From assembly GCA_012934845.2 (NCBI GenBank), contig WNNJ02000202.1:43943-107942 (forward strand): a stretch of DNA of 64,000 bases. The letters are read 5' to 3'. Below are positions 9,245 to 20,563 of the stretch, in pieces. The position numbers and the translations under genes were made by a program. This DNA comes from Pomphorhynchus laevis. Lineage: Eukaryota; Acanthocephala; Palaeacanthocephala; Echinorhynchida; Pomphorhynchidae. The notes beneath the pieces are model-generated. The model saw only the letters and a program-made list of their open reading frames with translations. It was not told the origin of the DNA and did no database searches. The stretch's first letter is position 1; every line of letters starts with the position of its first letter.

Positions 9245-12200
9245 CTTTCCGAATCTGCAAAGGGCCGATGTTTCGATCGAGTTGATAATGCAATTGTAGT
9301 CAACTCGTCCGATGACCTGCTACCAAACACCTCTAAACGTCTACGAAACCAATCACTTTAACATAACCAGACAGTAACACTTGATTCTGCTAAAGATTTT
9401 ACGTCAATGTCCGGATGCATTATTCACACAAACATCACAAAAAATACGGTTGGCTCGATATACATGCTCATTCCACGTTTCAATCTGGCTCGAGTTGATC
9501 CAAGAATTAATAAGGTCTAATATGAATGCAATACGAGTAGCCTCACCCGGCTGCGTCATCAAGATCAGTCTGCCTCATTGAAGGCAACTGACAAAATAGC
9601 GCATTGTGTTAGCTTTGCGAATGTCTCGGAATCTGGTTCGGCCTCCTCTAAATCTCGTGTTGATCATGATGTGCGATTAGTTCATGGAATAGTTTCTACA
9701 ATGCTCGATGGCTCTAAAATGGAGGTAGCAGCTATTTTGAAGGTGTCATCCTTGCTTAGGATAGGTAAATTGACGGTCAATAGAGGCCCACGTTTATTGA
9801 AAACGTTCTTCGGTCTCCAAAATAGGTAGAATCATTGATTTCTAGGGGTTGTAGGTTAAAGGGTAAGGAAGTAAGGGTATTTAGTGGTCCATTTCATAAG
9901 CAGCGAATACTGCTACATAAATCACGGGTCGAGCTATTAAAGCGTTGTGAACAGAACTAGTATGACTTATGCATACGAAATTTTCGGGTGGTTCATTGCA
10001 AACCATTTTTCGATAGAATCCTGTTTGTATTTAAAACACGATACCTCGTATTTAGTGATGGTTAATTTGCAAGATTGCCTGGGCTCATTAGTCGACTTTG
10101 AAGAAGTGTAGAAACAAATTGGATGGTAAAATGTTGCTAATAGATATTCTCATTTCCTCGTCGCCTACACCAATGCACGTAGTTTAGTCTGTAAATTTGG
10201 TGAATTCCGATACTGGGTAATGATTTACAAGCAGCATATATTCTTTATCTCTGAAACGTGGCTGCATATAGATATTGACGATTGCTCGATTCATATTCCT
10301 GGTTACTACTTGCTTAAGGTAGATAAAGATGGTAGTAGGCGCGGTGGAGGTATCTTGGTGTATGTCCGTGACCACATTACTCATAGAAATGCTATTAAAC
10401 TTGCTGATGTTGGCGGATCACAATAAGGCTAGTTTGTAGAACTGTATGATGGTGCTTGTGGCTTAGTTGTATGCACGCTATATCGTTCTCTGAATTCAGT
10501 TTGTCTAAGTACATTGTTAAGTCAGCATATTGGCCAACAAAGTTCATGAACGATTGTTTTCTTGCTTGACCTTATATTTGATAAAAAAAAACTGATGTTC
10601 TTAACCTAGAATAAAAATAAACACCCAATCGGTTTTAAGCGATCGGTGTGTCCTAATATTCGGCTTAGCCTCGGTTCATTTTACGTGCAGTAACTATGTT
10701 TAATTAACACTAATTAAACGCTTGTAGTATCTTGTAAACACTGAGGATTTGCAAAAATATGCTGAAAATCCAATTTGTCTGTGATAGTAGTGATGTTGAT
10801 GATAAACAGCTTAAGCTGCGCAACACGCTAATCTTCATCTCGGATATGTTCGCTCCAAATATCTTTATTCGTAAAAAAACCGTCATGTGGCTCCGTGGTT
10901 TGATGCAAAATTAAAAGCCTTGCTAAAGCGTAGGAGTATAATGTTTAAAATAACAACTAGCGATCGTTCTCATAAAGTTCGTTCACTAGGCTACACAATT
11001 AATTTAATCGAGCTAAACTTAGAAAGCGTATATCATACGAACTGCAAAAAGCTCTTTCTTTAAAATTCATTACGAAATAGTTCTGGTTTTACATCCGAAA
11101 AAGCGAATTGGTACCATGCTCAACATCACGTATGTGCTCTAATGGGAAACTTATAGAGTCACAAGCTCTTAAAACTGAAATATTTGCGAATGAATTCGAG
11201 CTTGGCAGTGATTCTCAGTCGGCCAACTTATCTCTGGAACCTGTATGAAGACATTCTATCGATACTAATTCGATAGAAATTACTAGCCACGATGTTGATA
11301 TGGAAATTTCCCGTTTATGCAAGTCTTCCTCTGCAGAATCTGATGACATTCATCCATTTGTGCTAAAAGCTCTCCACGCTGGTATAGCTATCCATTGTCT
11401 GAGTTATTTCAGTTATCGATAAATAGTAGTCAGTTGCCATAGGATTGGTTAACCGCTAGTGTTTTCACATTTTTTAGAAAAGGCGAAAATACCAGTGCTT
11501 CGAATTATCGTGGAATTAGTCAACAAGTATAGTATGTAAAATACTTAAGCGCATTATTCATCTCCACGTAACTAATCATCTTGATAGAAATATCATCATT
11601 CACCAAGCTCAACATTGCTCTAGAAATGGTCGATCATGCATAAATAATATTATTTGTTCTCCAGAGGAATGGGTGGCACAATTTCAGATGTTCTCGTCAC
11701 TCATATCTTGTTTGCTGATTTTAGACATGCATTCGATCGAATTCCTCACTCTAGCTTGATTCAATTAATGTTGGACTATGAGATCCACAGTGACTTGGTA
11801 ACCTGGATTAAGTGCTTCTTATCTTCTCGTTGCTTTGAAGTACGTGTCGTCAATACCGTGCCAACCAATCGTCACTCAAATGTAGTGTTCCTCAAGGAAC
11901 TGTTCTTGGACGATTGCTGTTTGATGTGTTTCTTAACACTCTGTTGACCAAGTTGGTCTGTCCGATCTTAGCATTCGCTGATGATCTGAATAAATGGCGA
12001 TTTATCTGTAATGACTTAGATAGGAATAATCTTCAGCAGATATGTGTACAATACACTCATGGTGCGTGTTAACCGGATTGGTTGTAAAAATCTTTAAATG
12101 TGTTCACCTTTGAATATATAAGCACGTCGTATCGTCTGATTATTTTATTGTCCCGAATAAAATTCCATATCACGATCATGTTCATAACCTGGGGATTATT

Positions 12201-12700
12201 AGTATCTTCCTCGCTTGAGACATTAATGCACACTAGTCACGTGTAGGTGGCAGCCCAGCCGTGCTCTATCCCTGATTCTAAATCGATACCTATCATCAAC
12301 ATTTACGATTATTTTTGAATCATTAGTTCAGTCATTGATTGAGTAGGTGCAGCGTCCTTTCCGTGTACTCGGATAGAGATATACGACCTTGAAAATATAT
12401 TGAAATGGTTTTACAAATGGTGCTTGTGGATGTCTGATACACCGTACAAATCTCGTTTGCAATGTATCCGTTTGACTACTGTTAGATCTCAACTACTTCT
12501 TCTTGACCTCGTTAACATGTGGCACATGATTTCATAGGGTGATGGTTACCCTATTCATGTAATTGAAGTTTATTTGAGGTGTGAATACATATGTCTTACT
12601 TTGGGTAAATTTTATGAGCGAACAAAACATCCTTCGTGGTTACAATTCGTTACAACAATAACAATATTGCTCTTATTTCAACTGGTTGGTGTTTACGAAT
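9245..12700 (+). mobile_element. CR1-like LINE, decayed (ORF1 C-terminus, AP endonuclease, RT)
   Basis: Pieces appear in the order expected of a Jockey-superfamily LINE. ORF1 C-terminal motif at 9740-9830: LLRIGKLTVNRGPRLLKTFF. AP-endonuclease-like start at 10160-10426: YTNARSL, FISETWL, IPGYYLLKVDKDGSRRGGGI. RT at 11654-12000: FADFRHAFDRIPHSSLIQLM, then FADDLNKWRF in place of the YADD box region. A C-terminal piece near 12500: LDLVNMWHMIS. Stops and frameshifts are frequent, so the copy is old. The ORF1 motif matches the one at 24944-25201, placing both in related families. The exact 3' end is uncertain. Confidence 0.7.
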
Positions 12701-13269
12701 TATACTTATCAGATAATTCAAAGACGCCTTTTGACAAATTGTAACGATATTTAACAGACCAAGTCGATCGTGTTATTACATGTTGCACAAAAATAGGTTG
12801 GTCCCTTAGTAGTATTAATACTGAGGCCAATATAACAATTAAAGCACAAAATTTAATAAATTTAAATTTAATAACATTTAATTTGAGAAAAGGTACTAAT
12901 TATACATTTACGTAATCGACGATGTTAAATTGTCGTGGATAAACCATGTTAATTGCATAGAGTATTATTAAAAACACTTGAAATAAATCTAAAACTGAAT
13001 ATTCCTATTGATGACTTATTTTTAAGACATTAAAAAAACTCAATTCTAAGTGTATTTGCAACAATATTGTTTGTTTTCATATATATCCTATCCAAAATAT
13101 TATGTTAGAAATTAAATTAATAATAAATTATCCAAACGAGAAGAGTCCTTTTTATAAATTTTACAAGTCCTTTCTATAAATACCTTTTTATATATTTTTT
13201 TAAATATCCATTTTCTTCTCCTTTTATAAATAAAATCTGTATGAAACGAAAAAAAATTTTTTTATACAA
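12701..13269. other. AT-rich, nothing recognised
   Basis: Possible 3' flank of the preceding LINE. No coding pattern was seen. Confidence 0.45.
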
Positions 13270-13316
13270 CAAAACGTTTGTCCGATATTTCGATAACTAC
13301 TGATATCATCGTCAAG
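13270..13316 (-). other. Hammerhead-like hairpin
   Basis: On the minus strand: UUGACGA, one extra U, stem GAUAUC/GUUAUC with loop AGUA, then GAAAUAUCGGACAAACG. The layout is the same as at 1431-1464, with U instead of C at the first core position. The downstream GGACAAACG is typical of repeated element ends in many animals. Confidence 0.4.
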
Positions 13317-13414
13317 AAACTACTGCTGTCATTTTAATATATATAAATATTTATAAATATATACAAATATTTTTTTTTCAAAAAAAATATCTACAGCTTA
13401 AACACACAATTTGA

Positions 13415-13446
13415 CTGAAGAAGCTCTAGTTAAAGAGCGAAACGTT
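13415..13446 (+). other. Hammerhead-like hairpin
   Basis: CUGAAGA, one extra A, stem GCUCU/AGAGC with a six-base loop, then GAAACGUUUC. It lies about 40 bp before a (TA)n tract and is followed by sequence that does not close a stem III, so a complete ribozyme is not shown. Confidence 0.4.
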
Positions 13447-13481
13447 TCAACAAAAATTTGCGGGTTTTTTGGTTTATACAA

Positions 13482-13483
<2 letters not shown>

Positions 13484-13563
<80 letters not shown>
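13484..13563. repeat. (TA)n microsatellite
   Basis: About 80 bp of uninterrupted alternating A and T. It lies immediately left of the perfect palindrome 13564-13749, with a second (TA)n tract on the other side. Confidence 0.95.
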
Positions 13564-13569
<6 letters not shown>

Positions 13570-13749
13570 GAAAGTGTTAAACCAGAATTCAAAGCAAGAA
13601 AAACAGTTTTTTGCAAACGTTTCGGTCCCTTACTGGACCTTCCTCAGTGCTGTTGTACAACAGCACTGAGGAAGGTCCAGTAAGGGACCGAAACGTTTGC
13701 AAAAAACTGTTTTTCTTGCTTTGAATTCTGGTTTAACACTTTCATTGAA
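13564..13749. repeat. Perfect 186 bp palindrome
   Basis: The centre is between 13656 and 13657, inside TTGTACAA. Arms of 93 bp (13564-13656 and 13657-13749) are perfectly complementary with no spacer. Each arm carries, reading outward from the centre, CUGAGGA, one extra A, stem GGUCC/GGACC and GAAACG, so the hammerhead-like motif is present on both strands. Either a recent inverted duplication of a Penelope-type end or an assembly fold-back would give this. Confidence 0.95.
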
Positions 13750-13804
13750 AATATTTGGTGAGTCTTCGAATGACCCCAGAGCGCGGTTCAACCACAATTT
13801 ACAA

Positions 13805-13806
<2 letters not shown>

Positions 13807-13877
<71 letters not shown>
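13807..13877. repeat. (TA)n microsatellite
   Basis: About 70 bp of alternating A and T, the second tract flanking the palindrome after a 57 bp unique spacer. Confidence 0.95.
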
Positions 13878-13880
<3 letters not shown>

Positions 13881-14253
13881 TAAATTTAGTTTAAATTTGG
13901 TTTAAATTTCTTAAAACTAATATCAATCTGCATCTAATATGGATCCCAGGCGACAGTATTCAAACAAAACATATATTATATATATTTAATTTTGCACTTT
14001 ATAAGAAGTCCCAGCCGACGGTGTTAATTATATAGATCGTGGATGAACTGCGTTATATCTTTGATTATATCATTGCTTTATATCTGGTTACAACATTTAC
14101 CTTATATATATTGTAATGTAACATAGCATTTTAATATTATTAAATCAACAATCTATAATTTGTGAATGTTCTTCCCAAAAATTAATATTCAAGTAACGCT
14201 TAATCCACAATTTACATATTAGTTTAAAAACATTGCATGAAAAATTGCTGAAA
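13878..14253. other. 3' flank of SSRP1
   Basis: AT-rich. It starts with three variants of (A/T)GTTTAAATTT in tandem. It probably contains the SSRP1 3'UTR and poly(A) site. I see no canonical AATAAA on the minus strand here, only variants such as ATTAAA near 14133-14150. Confidence 0.4.
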
Positions 14254-16284
14254 TTACTCTTCCATCTCGGAATCACTTTTTCCCAAAGATTTATCAGATT
14301 TGGAATCTTCAAATTTAGGTGCACCTAAATCTTTTGTCGTTGCCATTTTCAATTTATTTTCCTTATATTGCTGCAAAGCCACTGCCGCAGATTCTTGCCA
14401 CTTTGATTTATCTTCCAATTTACGCCATTCTTCCCCAGCTGCAGTAGTTAGTTCAGTAACGGATTTGCCTGGGTACTTCTCTTTTAATTTACTTCGATTT
14501 TCGTTTAACCAAAGCATATAAGCACTAAGGGGTCGTTTGGGCGCGTTTGCATCCTTAAGCTTACGCTTTGCTCGTTTCGTCTTCACTTTTGGTATATCTT
14601 CTTCCTTTCGTTTCTTTTTATCTTCTTGTTTAATTTCTTCGCTTCCTTTCTTCATTCTCTTCTTAACATTCTCGTTATCACTTTGTATATCTGATGACGA
14701 TGAACTGCTCCCGCTGCTCTTAGAACTGTTTGAGTCATTGTCGACTGAGTTTGTTTCGCCTACAAAATCATCGTCCTCTTCATCGTCGTCATCATCGTCG
14801 TCATCGTAAGAGTCGCCAGCAGCTTCCCGTTCTTCGCCCTCTTTTTTCAATCGATTCATGTAAGCATCGTGTATTGTCGTTGCGCTATTTACCGTGTCGT
14901 CAGCAGACACTTTCGTGGATGCTGTTTGTTCATCAGATACCTTAATTCGTATACCTTTATTCCGAAGAAACTGAGCAAGTAACTGTTTTTCCTCTCTGTC
15001 TACGCTGCTAAAAGTGTAGTGACTACCGTTTCGCATCGTAATCTCAATGTCGAATGTCTTAAGGCTCTTACTTGCTGTTGTAGGCAAAAATTCAGTATCT
15101 GATGACCCCAGATCAATGTTCTGAACGTCTTCTAATCGTAAAAATATTGGCGGTTTGTGAATAAACATAAGACACCGCTCTAGAGGGTATAACAAGCCGC
15201 TACTAGCCTTAAATGAACAGCTGACACAGCGTGCTCCAGACTTGCTGGTATAAGTGCCGGGAACTGTGATCTTCCTGTCTGCAAGGACATGGAATAGTTT
15301 ACAAACAACATCATATCTTGCTCCAGAAATCGTTCTTGTTAACTTGTCTTTACCGTATTTTTCGGCAAGAGCTTCATCTGACAAGGAAAGTTCAACTTCC
15401 TCATCTTCCTCATTTGTATTAAATTGCAAAATCACGAACGGATACCTAGTTTGACCCTGTTTCAGCGGTTTATCCACACTGACGACGAAAAACATTTGAC
15501 GACTATCTTTATGAGGCAGAAGAAAGGCACGAATTATCTGTGTATATGGAATTTTATAATCAAATGATTTGCCGTGAAGATCCACGAATGTGGAGTACAA
15601 ACGCATATCATACCTACCACGAGGTACAAGACAATTTACAGAAGATAGAACCGCAATGACATCACTATCAGAGGCTGTTACAACACTTGCTCCTTTCATC
15701 ACATCCATTTTAAATTGTTCAAGTCTATCTACTTCCTCATCGTTTTCATTACCGGGTGGAACGAAAAATCTGATTTCCATAAGAGAAATTTGATCATCGT
15801 GTTCTTGAGCCAATTCCAAAGCAGCCTCGTTTTTATTTGTATTGCATGCAGTTACATACCTTAATGGTATCTCGAAATTTGTTTTTCTTTCAAACTGAAA
15901 CATCATACTATCAGGCTGAAATGCGACATCACCCCAATTCCATCCTTTTAAACACTGCTCCATAACCTGTAACTGTATATTGTAATTCTGTGAAAGGAAA
16001 TTTTTTAGACGAACTTCCTCGCGCTCTTGGAAGCCGTCAAACCAAAATGACTTTTCCCTGTTTTCGGTTGACGTTCCTTCGATTGTTATTTTCAAACAGT
16101 ATCCTTTACATCGCCGAATCCAAAATGCAGATTTCAGATCGACAGTCTCAATAACTTGGTCAGGGACCATTGTATCGGAGCGTTTAAATACAATAACATC
16201 TTGTCTAAGACGTAACAATCCAGTTGAGAAATTCCCACACTGCTCAATGAGAATACCTGGATAATCAAGAGATGGAGAACTCAT
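14254..16284 (-). CDS. SSRP1: SSRP1, FACT histone chaperone subunit, single coding exon
   Basis: A 676-codon intact frame. SSRP1 pairs with SPT16 to form FACT, the nuclear chaperone that loosens and rebuilds nucleosomes during transcription and replication. The order is as in the family: N-terminal PH-like domain (about 1-190, starting with LDYPGILIEQCGNFSTGLLR), middle double-PH/Rtt106-like region (about 200-430), acidic tract (about 491-507, a run of Asp and Glu), a Ser-rich and then a Lys-rich linker, and one HMG box at about 580-645 (ANAPKRPLSAYMLWLNENR, then WRKLEDKSKW). The C-terminus is short and acidic (SDSEMEE). The start is fixed by homology at the N-terminus; the AG of TTTTACAG lies directly before the ATG. 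The absence of any coding intron in such a long gene is notable. The frame is undamaged, so this is either the functional gene or a preserved retrocopy. Confidence 0.97.
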   Translation of the reverse strand: MSSPSLDYPGILIEQCGNFSTGLLRLRQDVIVFKRSDTMVPDQVIETVDLKSAFWIRRCKGYCLKITIEGTSTENREKSFWFDGFQEREEVRLKNFLSQNYNIQLQVMEQCLKGWNWGDVAFQPDSMMFQFERKTNFEIPLRYVTACNTNKNEAALELAQEHDDQISLMEIRFFVPPGNENDEEVDRLEQFKMDVMKGASVVTASDSDVIAVLSSVNCLVPRGRYDMRLYSTFVDLHGKSFDYKIPYTQIIRAFLLPHKDSRQMFFVVSVDKPLKQGQTRYPFVILQFNTNEEDEEVELSLSDEALAEKYGKDKLTRTISGARYDVVCKLFHVLADRKITVPGTYTSKSGARCVSCSFKASSGLLYPLERCLMFIHKPPIFLRLEDVQNIDLGSSDTEFLPTTASKSLKTFDIEITMRNGSHYTFSSVDREEKQLLAQFLRNKGIRIKVSDEQTASTKVSADDTVNSATTIHDAYMNRLKKEGEEREAAGDSYDDDDDDDDEEDDDFVGETNSVDNDSNSSKSSGSSSSSSDIQSDNENVKKRMKKGSEEIKQEDKKKRKEEDIPKVKTKRAKRKLKDANAPKRPLSAYMLWLNENRSKLKEKYPGKSVTELTTAAGEEWRKLEDKSKWQESAAVALQQYKENKLKMATTKDLGAPKFEDSKSDKSLGKSDSEMEE

Positions 16285-16293
16285 CTGTAAAAT
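16285..16293 (-). promoter_or_regulatory. Splice acceptor abutting the SSRP1 start codon
   Basis: The minus strand reads TATTTTACAG immediately followed by the ATG of SSRP1. A pyrimidine/A-rich tract ending in CAG next to the start codon is what a spliced-leader trans-splice site or a 5'UTR intron end would look like. The NSF exon at 56109 shows nearly the same arrangement (TTTTCAG, two bases, ATG). Confidence 0.55.
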
Positions 16294-17599
16294 ATTAAAT
16301 TGCTAAATTCACAAACTTTAAATCATCATAAGTACGAAATGCTCATGGAGTTATATTACAAATCAAAATAAAACTTATAATAATGGAATTATTGTATTTA
16401 TTATATAATATGCAACTTTTTAAACCAAGGGATCCTAAATTTAATTTTTGAATTAATTGATTTGACGTATACGCTTATATATCTTTAATTTATAACTGAC
16501 ATGGACCCAGAACTCAATCGTACAGCTGTTCGTGTACGCTATCCTGCAAGCCAACCGAGCGGGATAAAATTGAAACTTTTCGTCTTAACTGCTAAGGATC
16601 ATTAAACATTTATTTTTATTTGAAAGACAATAAAGCTTTGAAAGTATATAGTGACTTTACATATATTTATTAAGAATTTATTCGGAAAACTGTACGAAAA
16701 AAATCATTGTTATCAGTGAAATCATAAATAAAAACAAATCAAATCAGATATGTTAAATTTAAGCTCTTCTATCAAGTTGAAAACTGAGTAAACAATCGAT
16801 TTCTAAAATAACAAGGCTGTAATATGAAGATGCAAGTTTAAAGTTTCTAGAAAGTTTGACTACAGTACAATAAAGTTATTAGTGAACAACATATTTAAAA
16901 CAAATTACAAAATTTTACAAAATTTTAAAACAATTTAGAAATTGTTGAAAGTTCTTCGAATAAACGAATACGATTATTAAAGAAATAAACAAGTAATTAA
17001 GTCGAAAGAAAATACATTCATTACTTTATATAAAACAATTCTTCGTCATTTTACTAAATCTTCAAGATCATTAATAATTTCAACACAGCAGTTGAGCAAT
17101 AGCTCATAATGCTTGTTTATTATGGACTTTGCCCAGCTCATAATGCTGGGCAAAAGGTAAGCAAAAAATTTCAAGTAAACATTGTATAAAAAGACCAAAA
17201 AGCGTGAACTGAATAGACGTTGATTTACCATCGTAATATAAAATTCCAATAATTAATATCGTAATGCAGGAATGATTTTAGAACAAGTGACCTTCGTACA
17301 TGGTGTTGTTTAAACTTGTAAGCTGGCCCTTTATTCGTAAAGTTTTTGACCTCGTTTGTAGATAATGTCTGAATGACCCCCTGTTCGTAATTAGAATTGT
17401 GTGTGGTTGGTCGCTTAGTGTTAATTTATCCTATTAACCGAAATAAAAATTATCAGTCATACTTATATTGTCAGTAGTTATTTGTAAAGATTAGTCTTGA
17501 CAAAGTTTCGTAAATGGCAATAAAAAGCTGACTAGATTATATCAACCAGAGGGATAGTTCGCAAACGATATTGTTCATATTATTATGATTACCAAAACG
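16294..17599. other. SSRP1 upstream region, no other gene seen
   Basis: A less AT-rich island at 16500-16600 may hold the promoter or a 5'UTR exon of SSRP1, but no core promoter element is clear. Further upstream the phrase AGCTCATAATGCT occurs twice (near 17099 and 17136). A 67-codon frame at 17046-17249 has no recognisable features. Confidence 0.35.
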
Positions 17600-17905
17600 A
17601 TGATTACCAAAACACACTTAAAGCGTTACATCTCATTCATAATAGCCCGATCGGCATCCGTATGCCTCAGAAGCGCGCGACCACAATCAAAAATGAAACA
17701 ATTCGCGAACCAAAGCGCCCGAACAGCCGTGTATACTTGTGGTGAACTCGGTAAAACAATCAGATGGCGCGACGAAGGTGGCGAACTTTGCCAATTTCAA
17801 CAATTATATATATAAACAAATGATCGCTCAATCGTCTAGTAGGCCCATTTGCGGGAACCCCTTTTTTGTAAATTTATTAAATAAATTTATTATTAAAAAA
17901 ACGAT
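17600..17905 (+). mobile_element. RLE-type LINE, 3' end fragment
   Basis: Translation gives LKRYISFIIARSASVCLRSA, matching the extreme C-terminus of the RLE elements at 34740-34800 (IKRRLAFAVARSASACLRAP) and 51720-51790. The untranslated tail GTAGGCCCATTTGCGGGAACC at 17839-17860 matches the tail of the copy at 51534-53432 (GTGGCCCATTTGAGGGAACC). The fragment is heavily 5'-truncated. Confidence 0.65.
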
Positions 17906-18248
17906 GAAATAATAAAAATTGATTAGTGAATGTCCAGCAAAGATCGAATATGAATTATTATTATTATTAATGCGTCAACAGCACATAAAAGCATGGCTTA
18001 ATTGGCTGGTTCACTGCAGAAAAAAAGAAAATATAATAAAAGTATCACAAATACGGAAAAGCAGCTTTCCCCATGGCATCCTCCATCCGTAATTTATTTT
18101 TGAATTCGTTGATATTGCTACTGCACACTGTTGACTCTCCAAGCCTATTCCACAGAGATACAACTCGCCGATCAAATTGGACAGCTCGCGATTTTCTTAT
18201 CCTTTCACGTCGCAGGGTTAAACCATGACATCGGAGGATATTGGATGA

Positions 18249-20563
18249 GCGCAAAAAAAACGATTTATTTTAACGTGGCAAATGCGTGCCAGCGCACGCT
18301 TACATGACCACAACAAAACAGGACTGTGAATCAGGTGTCGATAAGGTGTGAACGGAGGAGGTGTTTGAATGTGATAAAGAAGGGAGCGCGGCGGACGTCG
18401 AGAGGGAGTTGATTCCAGGCGAGTGAGGCGGCGACGAGGAAGGATCGGAGACCGTAGTTGTTGGAGTAATTAGGAACGTGGAGTAAGAGGGTATGTAAGG
18501 AACGAAGCGATAGCGAGGTGGGGCGAGTATCGTTAAGAAAGGAAGGTTGATGAACGATGGGGAGCCGACAGCGATGAGACGAAAAGTAACGAGAAGAAGT
18601 CAGAGTTTGATGCGGATGTGGATGGTTGGCCAGGAGAGTTAGGCAAAATATGTGGATGTGTGGTCAAAGCGACGGAGACGAAGGAGCACTCGAACGGCGG
18701 TGTTGATTATTCGTTGTAGGGGTAGGATGATGGATTTTGGAGAATTGGCGAAAAGGCTAAGGCAGTAATCGATTTTAGGGAAAAGAAGCGATGAAAGAAG
18801 AGACATACAAGAACGGAAGTCGATAAGGAGGCGGATACGGCGGATGTCACGGAGAATTAAGTTAGATGAGCGGACCTTGTCACGGACGAAGGGTTTAAGG
18901 GAAAAGTGATCATCGAAATGGAAGCCTAAGAAAGTGAGATTCGACTATGGAGATGATCGATGAGGCAAAATATACAGTGGGAGGAGATATGTTCGGTTTA
19001 CGGGGGAGGAGCCACATTATTTTGGACTTTTAGGGGTTTAGAACGAGATGGAGATTGGAGAGACGTTTGTAGATAGAAGAAAGACAGTTTGAGGCAGAAA
19101 TGCCGATATCGTGTATGCGATGTGCGGGTAAATGAGCATAGATTAGAATGTCATCGGCGTATTGCATGATCTTAAAGGAGTAAGGATTGATAAACGGAGA
19201 TAGATCGCCAAGCAGAAGAGAGAAAAGCAGGGGACCTAAGACTGAACCTTGTGGGACCCCGCAAAAATAGGGATGGGAGGGGAGGATGATGAATTAGAAC
19301 AGACGCGAAAGGAACGGTCGGATAGATATGAGGCGAACCATGCTACGGAGGAGGAAGAAAAGCCGTAATCATAACGAAGGCGAGAAAGGAGGACGGAGTG
19401 GTTGACAATGTCGAATGCGGAGGAGAGGTCGAGGGAGATGAGAACACTATATAGAGCCTTGTCTCGAGAAATGAGTAAGTCGTTGTACACTTTTATGCAT
19501 GCGATTTCTGTCGAGTGATTAGAGCGGAAATCGGATTGGAAAGGAGGGTAGAGATTAAATGAGGAGAGTTAAGCGTTGATTTGTATTAAGATGAGGCGTT
19601 CTAAGAGCTTAGAGAGAGTAGGGAGTAGTGAAATTGGGCGATAGCTAGAAGGAAGGGATGTGTCGAGTGATTGTTTCTTAAGGAGGGGACAAACGATTGT
19701 GGATTTCCAGTGTGAAGGGAGCATACGACTGCAGATGGACGAGTTAAACAAGGTTGTGAGAAATGGGGATATCGATGAGCATATAGATTTTAATATGTGG
19801 GTAGGCAGGGGATCGGCGGGTGAGGTTTTGTTGGGCAAGGAACATGAGGACAGATGATACTTCTGTAGGTGATACAGGGAGAAGATGAAAGAGTTCCGGA
19901 AGGATGAGACTAGGCGGGGCAGAGTAAGATAGGATGGAGACCGGAGTGTGAGAGAGCAGCGTGGATACTTTAGTCTTGAGAAATGACGAATAATCATTAG
20001 CATTGATGTTGCACGGCGTAGAGGAACGAGCTAGGATTGAGTTAAAAGTATGCCAGAGAGTTTTAGAGTTGAATGAGGTGATGATTATATGCTGCCAGGA
20101 GTTGCATTTGGTACGTAGTAGGTTGAGATAAGACCGGCGAAGAGCAAGATAGGAATCACGGAAAGACGGAGTGATCGAGCGAAAATCGCGTCTGAGAGAG
20201 TGGTGATAGACTCGAAAAGCATGGCGGAGTCGACGCTTTGAGAGTAGACATTGGATGTCAAACCATGGGGCACGGTGCAAGCGACGGTGTGGGTGAGACT
20301 TGAAGGGCAAGAGAATATCGAGAGTGGATGTGAGTTCAGAGTCGAAAAGAAAGGCGAGATCGTGAGGAGATAAATATGTTATTGTGGGTAATGATAGAGA
20401 CGATTTGAGTAAGGCAGAGCGGAGAAGGGAGAGGTCAAGATTTCTCCAAGGGCGACGTAGGATTGTAGGTGTGTGAGGAGGGGTGTGGTTGCGAGTGAGA
20501 TCAAGGGTGATAAGAAAGTGATCGGATAGACCAAAATCAGAGCAAATGAAGACAATCTCGAAG
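18249..20563 (-). mobile_element. L2-like LINE (subfamily A2), 5'-truncated, nested in the CR1-like element
   Basis: Aligns along its length with the reverse complement of 38870-41150. It includes the RT start (LPSSYRPISLLPTLSKLLER, 19700), SVLISLDLSSAFDIVNHSVL (19400) and the C-terminal region. The 3' end reads as GTGGCAAATGCGTG in the plus strand. TGGATGA occurs on both sides (18242-18248 and 20564-20570), a plausible 7 bp target-site duplication. The catalytic block is out of frame. The copy keeps RT but has lost ORF1 and most of the endonuclease. Confidence 0.75.

Noticed and set aside
13411-13683. Open frames through the (TA)n tract and palindrome
   Set aside because: Ile-Tyr repeats come from the TA microsatellite and both strands are open for the same reason. 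No gene.
14300-15793. Open frames antisense to SSRP1 (including a poly-Ser frame)
   Set aside because: They are shadows of the SSRP1 codons; the poly-Ser run mirrors the Asp/Glu tract.
17046-17249. 67-codon minus-strand frame upstream of SSRP1
   Set aside because: No recognisable domain, AT-driven composition, and no supporting signals.
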